Below are positions 1 to 7,378 of a DNA stretch of 64,000 nt, piece after piece. The position numbers and the translations under genes were made by a program. The stretch is from Burkholderiales bacterium (GTDB taxonomy: Bacteria > Pseudomonadota > Gammaproteobacteria > Burkholderiales > SG8-41). Location of the stretch: contig JAIETP010000012.1 of NCBI GenBank assembly GCA_019744975.1, positions 1 through 64,000 of the forward strand, read 5' to 3'. The stretch's first letter is position 1, and each line of letters begins with the position of its first letter. The notes beneath the pieces were generated by a model. It was given only the letters and a program-made list of their open reading frames with translations. It had not been told where the DNA came from and did not search any database.

Positions 1-89
1 CGCACAGATGATCGTAGTGCGTTCCCATGCAACACCTCCCTCTGTATGGTGTTGCACTTGTACCTTGAATCCGCCCATCGTTTCCACCA

Positions 90-118
90 CCGTTCGTCCT
101 GAGCCTGTCGAAGGACGG
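90..118. repeat. Short dispersed repeat, copy 1
   Basis: A GC-rich element with the core GAGCCTGTCGAAGGACG lies just upstream of the carboxylase start. A close relative sits at 55425-55452 after recG, differing at only a few positions. The arms CGTCCT and AGGACG can pair. From memory, similar short elements are dispersed in many proteobacterial genomes. It lies inside the 5' extension of the carboxylase reading frame, one reason to reject that extension. Confidence 0.5.
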
Positions 119-139
119 CTTACTTGCAAAGCAGATGCC

Positions 140-1672
140 ATGGCTTTTGAAGAAATGATCAGGGAGCTCGACGCGCGCAAACAGCGCGCGCAGGGCATGG
201 GCGGGCCGGAGAAACTGGCCGAACGCAAAGCGCAGGGTTTGCTCAATGCGCGGGAACGGATCAACCGCCTGTTCGATGCCGGTTCATTCAGCGAATCCGG
301 TTTGCATGCGGTGTCCGCCCGGCCCGAAGACAAAACCACCACGCCCGCCGACGGCAAGATCGCGGGTTACGGCCGCATCAACGGCCGCGAAGCCGCGGTG
401 GTGTCCAACGATTTCACGGTCAAAGGTGCGTCCAGCGCGCAGATCAATATCCGCAAGCTGAAACACATGAAAGGTGTCGCGAAAAAGCGCGGCATCCCGC
501 TGGTGTTCCTCGGTGAATCCACCGGCGCGCGCATGCCCGACGTGATGGGTGCCGGCTCGATCGGCTCCAAGGACGATCCGCAGGAATACCTGCGCATGCG
601 TGAAGTGCCGTGGGCGGCGGGTGTACTCGGCCATTGTTACGGCTCCTCGGCCTGGTACGGCTCGATGTCGGATTTTTGCGTGATGCGCAAGGGCGCGATC
701 ATGGCGGTGTCCAGCCCGCGGCTGATTTCCATGGCCACCGGCAAACAATGCGACGGCGAAGAACTTGGCGGCTGGCGCGTACACGCCGACGTCAGCGGCA
801 TCGTCGACCAGGTGGTGGATACCGACGAGCAGGCGATCGACGCGATCAAGCAGTTTCTGTCCTATTTGCCAAGCAATAACATGCAGCCGCCGCCGGAATA
901 TCCGGTGCCGGAAGGTTCGGATGACGCCATCAAGGACGTCATGAAGCTGATCCCGGAATCGACCAACCAGGTCTATGACATGCGCAAGGTGATCCAGTGC
1001 ATCGTCGACCGCGGCTCGATGTTCGAAATGAAGGCGCGTTTCGGCAAAACCCTGGTCACCGCACTGGCGCGGCTGGACGGCAAGTCGGTGGGCATCATCG
1101 CCAACAACCCGCTGTTCAAGGGCGGCGCCATCGATGCCGACGCCTGTCGCAAGGTGCAGTCATTTTTTGTGCTGTGCGATTCCTTCAACATCCCGATCGT
1201 GCTGCTGGTTGACCAGCCGGGTTTCCTGATCGGCATGGAAGGCGAGCAGCAGGGCGTCACCGGCAAGGTGATGAACTGGCTCAATGCAATGACGCTGGTC
1301 ACCGTACCGAAAATCTCGGTCATCGTGCGTAAAAGTTACGGCCTCGCGGTATCCAATATGGGTGCGGGCGGCAACACCGACGAACTCGCCTGCTGGCTGA
1401 CTGCGGAAATCAGTTTCATGAAGCCCGATTTCGGCGCCAAGGTGGTGTTCGGCGTCGATCCGGAAAAAGAACCGGAGAAGTTCAAGGACGCCGTCGCCAA
1501 AATGTCCAAAGGCACCTCGCCCTACGACATGGCGGCGATCTACACCGCGCAGGATGTCATTGATCCGCGCGACACCCGCGACTGGCTGATTCGCATGCTG
1601 GAGGTGCATCGCATGCGTATGTCGGGCGGCATCGGACAGCATTTGATGCGTACCTGGCCGACGAGTTACTGA
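140..1672 (+). CDS. Acyl-CoA carboxylase, carboxyltransferase (beta) subunit
   Basis: Carboxyltransferase subunit of a biotin-dependent acyl-CoA carboxylase, which moves CO2 from carboxybiotin to an acyl-CoA in the cytoplasm. The 510-residue length and crotonase-fold motifs fit the single-chain propionyl/acetyl/geranyl-CoA class: ESTGARMPD in the N-terminal half, and GGAIDADACRKVQSF followed by VDQPGFLIG in the C-terminal half. The substrate cannot be assigned. The frame is open back to position 8, but the first 44 codons are unlike the family and cross a dispersed repeat, so I start at the ATG before AFEEMIREL. No biotin carboxylase or biotin carrier gene is visible; it may lie left of the window. 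Confidence 0.85.
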   Translation: MAFEEMIRELDARKQRAQGMGGPEKLAERKAQGLLNARERINRLFDAGSFSESGLHAVSARPEDKTTTPADGKIAGYGRINGREAAVVSNDFTVKGASSAQINIRKLKHMKGVAKKRGIPLVFLGESTGARMPDVMGAGSIGSKDDPQEYLRMREVPWAAGVLGHCYGSSAWYGSMSDFCVMRKGAIMAVSSPRLISMATGKQCDGEELGGWRVHADVSGIVDQVVDTDEQAIDAIKQFLSYLPSNNMQPPPEYPVPEGSDDAIKDVMKLIPESTNQVYDMRKVIQCIVDRGSMFEMKARFGKTLVTALARLDGKSVGIIANNPLFKGGAIDADACRKVQSFFVLCDSFNIPIVLLVDQPGFLIGMEGEQQGVTGKVMNWLNAMTLVTVPKISVIVRKSYGLAVSNMGAGGNTDELACWLTAEISFMKPDFGAKVVFGVDPEKEPEKFKDAVAKMSKGTSPYDMAAIYTAQDVIDPRDTRDWLIRMLEVHRMRMSGGIGQHLMRTWPTSY

Positions 1673-1798
1673 GATCCGTCGCCGGGTGACGACGTTGCCC
1701 GGCGTCGCCAGCCCCAGTAAGATTGCAGTGTTGTTTCCAGTGTCGTTTCGCATCACAGCCGCAAGGCTTTCGCGTTTTACTCAATCCGGAAGACGGTC

Positions 1799-2935
1799 AT
1801 GAAAATCGAAACCCGCGTGGCGCTTACGCGCCGCGGTGAACTGCGCATTCGCCAGATTGAAGCCATCCCGGTGGTGGTGCCGCTGCTGCAACCGATCAAA
1901 TGGGCGCGCGGTGAAATCAAGGATATCGACAACGTGATCGTCGTGGTCACATTGAGCGACGGCACCCAGGGCATCGCCGATGCGCCGCCGCGGCCGACCA
2001 TTTACGGCGAAACCCAGCAGTCGATCACCACCATCATCCGCGATCATTTCGCGCCGAAACTGAAGGGTGTGGATGCTTTTGATCTGACGGGGGTGTGGGC
2101 GGTATTCGACCAGTACGCCGGCAATCCCGCCGCGAAATCCGCGATCGACATGGCGGTTTTTGATGCCCAGGCCAAACATCTCGGCATTACCTGTGCCGAA
2201 CTGCTCGGTGGCACACCCAAGGCACTGCCGGTCAATCGCCGGCTGATGCTGGGTTCGAACAAGGAAATGCTCGCCGAGGCCGAACAGATGATCAAGCGCC
2301 ACGGCTTCAGGGCGTGGAAGGTCAAATGCGGCATCGACAAAAAACGTGATATCGCGCTGCTGCGCGCGCTGCGCAAGCTGGTCGGCGACGAGCACGAGAT
2401 CACCATCGACTGCAATCAGGGCTACTCATCGCAGGACTTGTTGGAAACCGCGCCGTACTTCGAAGAGGTCAATGTCGCGCTGATTGAGGAACCGATCCCC
2501 GCGCGCGACGGCGCCGGCAAACGTTTCTGCGCCGAACGCAGCCGCGTGCCGATTTCCGGCGACGACTCCTGCATGACGCCGGACGACGTGCTGCATGAAT
2601 TGAAACTCGGCGCCATCCGCGCGCTGGTCATCAAATGCGCGCGCACCGGTTACACCCGGTCGCGGCAGGTGCTGGCGCTGGCGCAGTCGTTTTACACGCC
2701 GGCGCACAACGGCACCCAGGCCGACATGCAGATCGGCTGCGTGGCGGCTGCGCATTTCGCCAGCACTTACACCACGCCGCATGCACACGAGTTTTCCAGT
2801 TTCATCGACGCCAAAGACCATGTCGCCAATGAAGCCCCGGTCATTAAAAACGGTTGCCTGCAGTTACCGCCTGGCCCCGGTATCGGGATGACCCTGGATC
2901 CGCGCAAAATGAAGAAGTATCGTATTGACTTATAA
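1799..2935 (+). CDS. Enolase-superfamily enzyme (mandelate racemase / muconate lactonizing type)
   Basis: A 378-residue barrel enzyme of the enolase superfamily, which abstracts a proton alpha to a carboxylate with Mg2+ help. Visible catalytic features are the KVK pair (K174, K176), metal ligands at D204 in DCNQG, E231 in the IEEP segment and D255/D256 in GDDS, and a lysine near 279 that may be the opposite-face base. Residues 17-130 are the capping domain. The set fits the muconate-lactonizing subgroup rather than true enolase. The substrate is unknown. Its end overlaps the next gene by 11 bases, suggesting translational coupling. Confidence 0.85.
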   Translation: MKIETRVALTRRGELRIRQIEAIPVVVPLLQPIKWARGEIKDIDNVIVVVTLSDGTQGIADAPPRPTIYGETQQSITTIIRDHFAPKLKGVDAFDLTGVWAVFDQYAGNPAAKSAIDMAVFDAQAKHLGITCAELLGGTPKALPVNRRLMLGSNKEMLAEAEQMIKRHGFRAWKVKCGIDKKRDIALLRALRKLVGDEHEITIDCNQGYSSQDLLETAPYFEEVNVALIEEPIPARDGAGKRFCAERSRVPISGDDSCMTPDDVLHELKLGAIRALVIKCARTGYTRSRQVLALAQSFYTPAHNGTQADMQIGCVAAAHFASTYTTPHAHEFSSFIDAKDHVANEAPVIKNGCLQLPPGPGIGMTLDPRKMKKYRIDL

Positions 2936-3974
2936 GCTTATTTTTTCTGTTAGCGGGCGCCTGCACCGAACTGCTTTAACCGTTCTGGCGGTGAGCCTGC
3001 TGTGTCTTGCGCCGTCGCCGCGTGCCGCGGAAAAGCCGGCCGAGCCGCCACTGGACCTGCGCGGCAGCGAGATCCAGATTTTCATCGAAAACGATTCTTT
3101 CAGCGGCAGCGACCAGTACTACACCAACGGCCTCAAGATCGGCGGCGGTATCCCGGCTGATAAAGTCATTGGCCTGTTCTCGCGGCCGCCGAATGCCCTG
3201 CTTGATGCCATCAGCGACGGCGCCAGCAATCACTTCGGCTTGTTCATCGGCCAGAACCTCTACACCCCGAAGGACATCACCATCGCCGCACCGCAGCCGA
3301 ATGATCGGCCGTGGGCGGCCTGGGCCTACATCGGTGCGGTGGCGCAAAGCGTCAAGGAAGACCGGCTGCACACGGTCGAATTCGACCTCGGTTTTGTCGG
3401 TTCACCCGCGCTGGGCCGGCAGGTACAGACCTTCTGGCATGAGTACGTCGTTGATGCGGCGGAACCCAAAGGTTGGGGCAACCAGATCCGCGCCGAACCC
3501 GGCATCCTGCTGACTTATGTGCACAAGCGGCGCTACGGCGACAGCAACGGCATCCAGCTCGTGCCGCATGCCGGGCTCAGTATCGGCACCATCATGACCC
3601 TGGCACGCGCCGGCGGTATCGTACGCTTTGGCCAGAACATGACCGGCTTCGGGCCCGACGGCATCGAACCCGGCGGCGCGATGCTCAAAAACACCCGCCG
3701 CCAGCAGGATGAAGGACGCCGCCAGCCCTGGGAATGGTTTGCCTTTGCCGGCGTCGACGGCCGGGTGGTTGCGCACAATATTTTTCTCGACGGCTCCCTG
3801 TTTCGTGCCGGCCCGGGCATCGAGCGCAACGACACGGTATATGACTTCACTGCCGGCCTGTCGGCGCGCATCGACAAGGTTCGTCTGTCGGTCACCCGCG
3901 TCAAACGCAGCGAGGAATTCGACGGCGGCGGCAAGCAGCGGTTTTATTCGATCAATCTCGGGATCGAGTTCTGA
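2925..3974 (+). CDS. LpxR-family outer-membrane protein (DUF2219)
   Basis: A 349-residue exported protein resembling LpxR, the outer-membrane beta-barrel that removes the 3'-acyloxyacyl chain of lipid A. After a signal peptide (about residues 1-35, ending near PRAAE) comes the family signature IFIENDSFSGSDQYYTNG, holding the Asn-Asp pair (N56, D57) and the YTNG motif. The remainder alternates hydrophobic and polar residues and ends in an aromatic-terminated strand (YSINLGIEF), as expected for a barrel. Enzyme activity is inferred from the family only. It overlaps the upstream enolase-type gene by 11 bases. Confidence 0.82.
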   Translation: MTYKLIFSVSGRLHRTALTVLAVSLLCLAPSPRAAEKPAEPPLDLRGSEIQIFIENDSFSGSDQYYTNGLKIGGGIPADKVIGLFSRPPNALLDAISDGASNHFGLFIGQNLYTPKDITIAAPQPNDRPWAAWAYIGAVAQSVKEDRLHTVEFDLGFVGSPALGRQVQTFWHEYVVDAAEPKGWGNQIRAEPGILLTYVHKRRYGDSNGIQLVPHAGLSIGTIMTLARAGGIVRFGQNMTGFGPDGIEPGGAMLKNTRRQQDEGRRQPWEWFAFAGVDGRVVAHNIFLDGSLFRAGPGIERNDTVYDFTAGLSARIDKVRLSVTRVKRSEEFDGGGKQRFYSINLGIEF

Positions 3975-4436
3975 GCGCAGTTAGTTAAGCGATGGACCAA
4001 AAATGCTGCGCCAATACAGCATTGCCCCCACCCATAATCAATTAAGTATATGTTTTTATTGATATATTTGTAATGTGACAGGTTCCGGGTAGAAATCGTA
4101 AAGCGGTCTGGACTGTTCTGCTCTTGTGGTACCCGGTGCGGAATCCAAAGGGCTGCGACAGCATAGGGCGGAGCAGTGCCTGCGGGCGCAGCCCGTAGGT
4201 GCGATCCCGGAGCTGGATGCGCGCGTCGCATGCAAACCGCTGTCGTTATGCGCGCCTACGCGGTCGCATCCTCATAAAACGGGGCCCCTGCTCCGCGCTT
4301 CGACGCGCACCCCGCCACCGCCGACTTTCAGCACATGCGTGCCAACTGAATCGAGGGAAGATTTCGCGTTAAGCTTGCGGCTAAGTCACACGCACCGCGC
4401 GGCAAAACACGGACGTTAGACATCGGGAAGGGCGTC
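3975..4436. other. Gene-poor gap with a REP-like hairpin
   Basis: No convincing gene. The left part (about 4000-4100) is AT-rich, unlike its surroundings. An inverted repeat pairs CGTAGGTGCG (4194-4203) with CGCGCCTACG (4251-4260), a REP-like arrangement. The right end carries GTTAGAC (4415-4421), matching the GTTRRRY core of integron recombination sites. A 97-codon frame at 4126-4419 has no start signal or recognisable content and is probably not coding. Confidence 0.55.
4415..4421 (+). other. GTTRRRY core (R'-like or attI-like), left edge of cassette cluster
   Basis: GTTAGAC followed by ATC, 15 bases before the ATG of the lipoprotein gene, matches the integron core consensus GTTRRRY and the usual distance of a cassette gene start from its site. 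I could not find a matching R'' or L''/L' pair upstream, so this is either an attI-like remnant or a chance match. Support comes mainly from the similar motifs further right. Confidence 0.35.
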
Positions 4437-5096
4437 ATGAGGATGCATATGCCACGAATGCCCGGAGCTCGGATGTTGGCAGCAGTCATTTGCATCACGT
4501 TGCCGTCTTGCGCCGGCTATCGGGGCGGCTGGGAGAGCATTCCCTACATCGGCACTCCGCCGCCAGCACCGTCCGTGTCCCGCACTTCTTACGAAGCGGG
4601 AAAGAGAGGAGAGCTTGCGCTGCCGGGGCTGACCCTCTCAGTCTATCTGCATAACCAGAGCATAGATTCCGACACCCAAGTCCACGCGTACGTTATTCCA
4701 GTACCGGGTTATTCGATTGACACCCCGTCGGGTGCACCGAAGAAGGCCAGAGTCTCCCTGCATATCACGCCTCGCGGGGAGGGTTTTGTTCTTCAGCCGC
4801 TACTCGCCACGCTGAGCGTGGGAAACCAGTCTGCATCCGGGCTCGGTGGGTATTACCCTGGAGAATTTATCGGATTCAAGGCACCAAAAATGTATGCTGA
4901 ACCGAAACGCATACCAGACGAATTCCCCTTGAGTTCCGGCAAGCGCTACATCCTGCACTTGGAATTTCCGCTGGCAGCTCCCCCTGAGGCACCTGACATC
5001 AGCCTGGACCTGTCCAAGGCACTGCAGGCGCCGGGCCAGCCGACCATTCCAGTAATTCGATTCCTGCCGGTTCGATGGGGGAATTGGTATGGCTAG
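4437..5096 (+). CDS. Hypothetical lipoprotein
   Basis: A 219-residue protein I do not recognise. The N-terminus has a hydrophobic stretch (MLAAVICITL) ending in the lipobox-like LPSC, so it is probably lipidated at that cysteine and kept in the periplasmic face of a membrane. The mature part is rich in Pro, Gly and beta-type segments, with no enzyme motif. ATG at 4437 is chosen because AAGGGCG precedes it; in-frame ATGs at 4443 and 4449 are alternatives. It sits between a GTTAGAC core on its left and an attC-like site on its right, like a gene cassette. Codon usage looks less GC-biased than the flanking genes. Confidence 0.65.
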   Translation: MRMHMPRMPGARMLAAVICITLPSCAGYRGGWESIPYIGTPPPAPSVSRTSYEAGKRGELALPGLTLSVYLHNQSIDSDTQVHAYVIPVPGYSIDTPSGAPKKARVSLHITPRGEGFVLQPLLATLSVGNQSASGLGGYYPGEFIGFKAPKMYAEPKRIPDEFPLSSGKRYILHLEFPLAAPPEAPDISLDLSKALQAPGQPTIPVIRFLPVRWGNWYG

Positions 5097-5138
5097 ACTC
5101 ACAGCCTGCGCGTGGGTGCCGTATGCGGAAAAACCGAT

Positions 5139-5204
5139 GTCTGACTATTTGTTGACACCGACACACGCCAGACTCGCGCGTGCGGGTCACCGTGAACGTT
5201 AGAC
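5139..5204 (+). other. attC-like recombination site
   Basis: A 66-base element with the full layout of an integron attC site: R'' GTCTGAC (5139-5145), L'' TGACACCG (5153-5160), L' CGGGTCA (5183-5189) and R' GTTAGAC (5198-5204). R'' and R' pair with one G-U wobble. L'' and L' pair perfectly except for one unpaired A (5157), the kind of extrahelical base typical of attC L''. The spacers are 7 and 8 bases and the central variable part 22 bases. The next gene starts 12 bases after R'. No integrase gene lies nearby. Confidence 0.6.
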
Positions 5205-5215
5205 CGTACACACCA

Positions 5216-5644
5216 ATGGATGTGCAGCGCGCCGACCCGCAACTCCGCGTCGCCGCGCTTTTCGTAATCGTTTTTACGCTCGTCGCAGGTGTCGCGCTGC
5301 TCGTTGTCCTGCAGCGATGGTTCGCCGCGGTCACGCAGCTTCCTGCTGCCGCAGCTCAAGCGCAATTGCTTGCTGCCTTCGTCTGGGCAATCGGCAGCGT
5401 CTGCGCTGCAATGCTCTGGCTCGCAGCATCGTTTTGGCGTTCGGGCGGGCGAGTACGTCGCACAGCGCAATGGCCGCTACCGGGTGCGCGTGTCATCCGT
5501 GACACACCGATCCTCCGCGGTGACGCCGCAGTGACTCGGGGCCGGGTCATGCAAGGCGCAGGCGCGGCGCTGTTCCTTTGCGCTGCCTGCGTCAGTGTTG
5601 TAGCCTGGCGTCTCCACCATGCGTTCTCGGCAGGTGCGGTCTAA
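5216..5644 (+). CDS. Small hypothetical membrane protein
   Basis: A 142-residue protein with three predicted membrane segments: RVAALFVIVFTLVAGVALLV near residue 12, LLAAFVWAIGSVCAAMLWLA near 60, and a third near 120. No family recognised. I use ATG 5216 rather than GTG 5180 because the GTG start would lie inside the attC-like site and add a non-family-like leader. Its stop codon TAA lies inside GCGGTCTAAC, a placement common in integron cassette genes, where the stop falls in R''. Same orientation as its two cassette-like neighbours. Confidence 0.6.
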   Translation: MDVQRADPQLRVAALFVIVFTLVAGVALLVVLQRWFAAVTQLPAAAAQAQLLAAFVWAIGSVCAAMLWLAASFWRSGGRVRRTAQWPLPGARVIRDTPILRGDAAVTRGRVMQGAGAALFLCAACVSVVAWRLHHAFSAGAV

Positions 5645-5661
5645 CTAAAACATTAGACCGC
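5636..5661. repeat. Perfect hairpin of paired R''/R' motifs (collapsed attC-like site)
   Basis: The nine-base arms GCGGTCTAA (5636-5644) and TTAGACCGC (5653-5661) are perfect inverted repeats around an 8-base loop. The left arm contains the R''-type GTCTAAC and the right arm ATTAGAC, differing from the R' consensus by its first base. It looks like an attC site that has lost its inner L''-loop-L' part. It may also act as a weak terminator, but no T-run follows. Confidence 0.5.
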
Positions 5662-5695
5662 ACATTCCATAGTCCCGGCACATGCTCATATCAAC

Positions 5696-6127
5696 ATGAA
5701 CAACACCCTCCTGCTCCTCGCAAGCTGCCTCGCAATGGTGCTACTCACCTTTGCGGTTGGGGCGCGTCTTCTTTTCGTACGAACTAACGAAATGCGCGAA
5801 AAGCGGGTACATCCACAGTCTGCAAGTACTTCGCTGCAAATGGCGTCAAGGCTCCAGAACGTGCAGGCCGCAGACAATTTCAAAAACTTGTTTGAGGTGC
5901 CGGTACTGTTCTATGCCCTGGTGGCCGTAGCGCTCGCTGCCTCCTACACCCCCGGTTGGTTGATAGCCGGTGCTTGGTTGTTCGTGGCCTTGCGGGTTGC
6001 GCATAGCTGTATTCACTGCACGTACAACAAAGTCATGCATCGCTTTCCGGTCTTCCTGCTGGGCTTTGTGGTTGTAGTGGCCTTGTGGGTAGCGTTCTTC
6101 TTCACGTTGCCGAAGAGTGCGGTCTAA
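5696..6127 (+). CDS. MAPEG-family membrane protein
   Basis: A 143-residue protein of the MAPEG superfamily (membrane-associated proteins in eicosanoid and glutathione metabolism). It has four hydrophobic segments and the family-typical block ADNFKNLFEVPVLFYAL (about residues 59-75), then RVAHSCIHC and KVMHRFPVFLLGFV. Bacterial members are poorly characterised; glutathione transferase activity is only a family possibility. Its stop TAA lies in a second copy of TGCGGTCTAAC (6118-6128), identical to the one ending the previous gene. Confidence 0.8.
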   Translation: MNNTLLLLASCLAMVLLTFAVGARLLFVRTNEMREKRVHPQSASTSLQMASRLQNVQAADNFKNLFEVPVLFYALVAVALAASYTPGWLIAGAWLFVALRVAHSCIHCTYNKVMHRFPVFLLGFVVVVALWVAFFFTLPKSAV

Positions 6128-6128
6128 C
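6119..6128 (+). other. R''-type core at the end of the MAPEG gene
   Basis: GCGGTCTAAC is an exact copy of the motif at 5636-5645, again carrying the stop codon of the preceding gene. A GTTRRRY match, GTTGAAT (6202-6208), lies at attC-like distance just before the next gene, but I find no L''/L' pairing between them. A complete attC site is therefore not supported here; an eroded one is possible. Confidence 0.4.
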
Positions 6129-6210
6129 CCGGTAACGCACCGGAGGCGTGAGAAGCGCGGTGCCGCGCAAAGGTCGTCGGCCGCGCGCCGCTGGTTTCCA
6201 CGTTGAATTC

Positions 6211-6411
6211 TTGAAGCAGAAAATCACCGGCTTTCACCAGGATGAGATTGGAGACTGGGTCGCCGAACTCGCCTGTGGTCATTATCAGCATGTCCGCCAC
6301 AATCCGCCCTGGACCAACCGCCCCCGGGTCTCCACGGCTGAAGGCCGGCGATCGATGGTCGGCCACGAGCTGCCCTGCAAAAAATGTGATGTCGGGGCGC
6401 CGCCGGACTGA
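6211..6411 (+). CDS. DUF3565 family protein
   Basis: A small protein (66 residues from the chosen start) matching the DUF3565 pattern: KITGFHQDEIGDWVAELACGH, then QHVRHNPPWTNRP and the C-terminal CKKC. The conserved Cys and His residues suggest metal binding; function is unknown. The frame is open to GTG 6148, but family members start directly before the ITGFH block, so I prefer TTG 6211. A purine-rich GGAGG (6142-6146) is badly spaced for either start, so the start is uncertain. It is convergent with the short-chain dehydrogenase downstream. Confidence 0.65.
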   Translation: MKQKITGFHQDEIGDWVAELACGHYQHVRHNPPWTNRPRVSTAEGRRSMVGHELPCKKCDVGAPPD

Positions 6412-6417
6412 AGCAGG

Positions 6418-7239
6418 CTAACGCGCCGCCCGCCGTACTTCGCCACCCGTCATCAGCAGTACGTCACCGCTGATCCAGCGCGCGCTGGGGCCGCAGAGGT
6501 AACACACCAGATCGGCGACTTCCTCCACCGTGCCCGGGCGTTTGATCGGAATCGTTGACAGTCTTTTTTCCCATTTCGCCGGATCGCGCAGCGTATCGAT
6601 GCGCGCGGTGTCGAGAAAACCCGGGGCGATGACATTGGCGGTGATGCCGTACTGGCCCAGTTCATCGGCCAGCGAGGACATCAGTGCATGCATGCCGGCC
6701 TTGGAGGCGGCATAGGCGGAGAAGGTCGCAGGTGCCTTCAGCGCGGCGCCCGAGGAAATGCTGACAATGCTGCCGCCGTCGCCCTGTGCGATCATCTGCT
6801 TTGACACGTATTTGGAGCACAGCATGGTGCCGGTCAGGTTGATGTCGAGGATGGTGCGCCACAGCTCGTCATCAAGTTCCTGTACCGGTACGCGGTCGGC
6901 GGCGCGGGGATAGGTGGCGTTGTTGACCAGGATGTCGATGCGGCCGAGTTTACCGACAACTTCCTGCACCATGCCTTGCACGTCGTCGGCCTTGCGCACA
7001 TCGATGTAGGCGCCGTACGCCCGTACGCCCAGCGCCTCGATTTCGGCAACCACATCGGGCAGGCCGCGCCAGCCGTCTTTTTGTTCATCGGCGGTCAGGC
7101 TGGACGGGTTGCGGCTGTTGCCGGTGACGGCGACATCAGCCCCGGCGCGAGCCAGCGCCAGTGCGATGGCGCGGCCAAGGCCGCGTTTGCGCGTGGCGCC
7201 GGTGATTACGGCGACCTTGCCTTTGAGTTCATGGTTCAT
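6418..7239 (-). CDS. Short-chain dehydrogenase/reductase (SDR)
   Basis: A 273-residue NAD(P)-dependent oxidoreductase of the classical SDR type. It shows the cofactor motif TGATRKRGLGRA near residue 14, NNAT in the NNAG position, and the catalytic YAASK motif (Tyr and Lys four apart), with the preceding Ser in SISSGAA. FabG-like sequence, but the substrate cannot be told. I start at the ATG before NHELKGK because AAGGAA lies just upstream and the 62 codons before it cross into the divergent promoter region. Divergent from the HAD gene. Confidence 0.85.
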   Translation of the reverse strand: MNHELKGKVAVITGATRKRGLGRAIALALARAGADVAVTGNSRNPSSLTADEQKDGWRGLPDVVAEIEALGVRAYGAYIDVRKADDVQGMVQEVVGKLGRIDILVNNATYPRAADRVPVQELDDELWRTILDINLTGTMLCSKYVSKQMIAQGDGGSIVSISSGAALKAPATFSAYAASKAGMHALMSSLADELGQYGITANVIAPGFLDTARIDTLRDPAKWEKRLSTIPIKRPGTVEEVADLVCYLCGPSARWISGDVLLMTGGEVRRAAR

Positions 7240-7378
7240 GCGGATTCCTTTGTGGAGTTCCGATGGTAGGCGACCCCTGCGCAGCGGGCAACGCCATACG
7301 GTGTGGACCTGGTACCGGCGACTGGCGCACAGCCTTGTAAAATCCCGGAACATGGGGAGCAATGAGGGAGAAATAGTC

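Noticed and set aside
4126-4419. Possible 97-codon gene in the gap before the lipoprotein
   Set aside because: No ribosome site, overlaps a REP-like inverted repeat and a recombination core motif, and shows no recognisable protein feature.
3975-4436. Integron integrase gene next to the cassette-like cluster
   Set aside because: No frame with tyrosine-recombinase motifs occurs on either strand between 2.9 and 7.3 kb.
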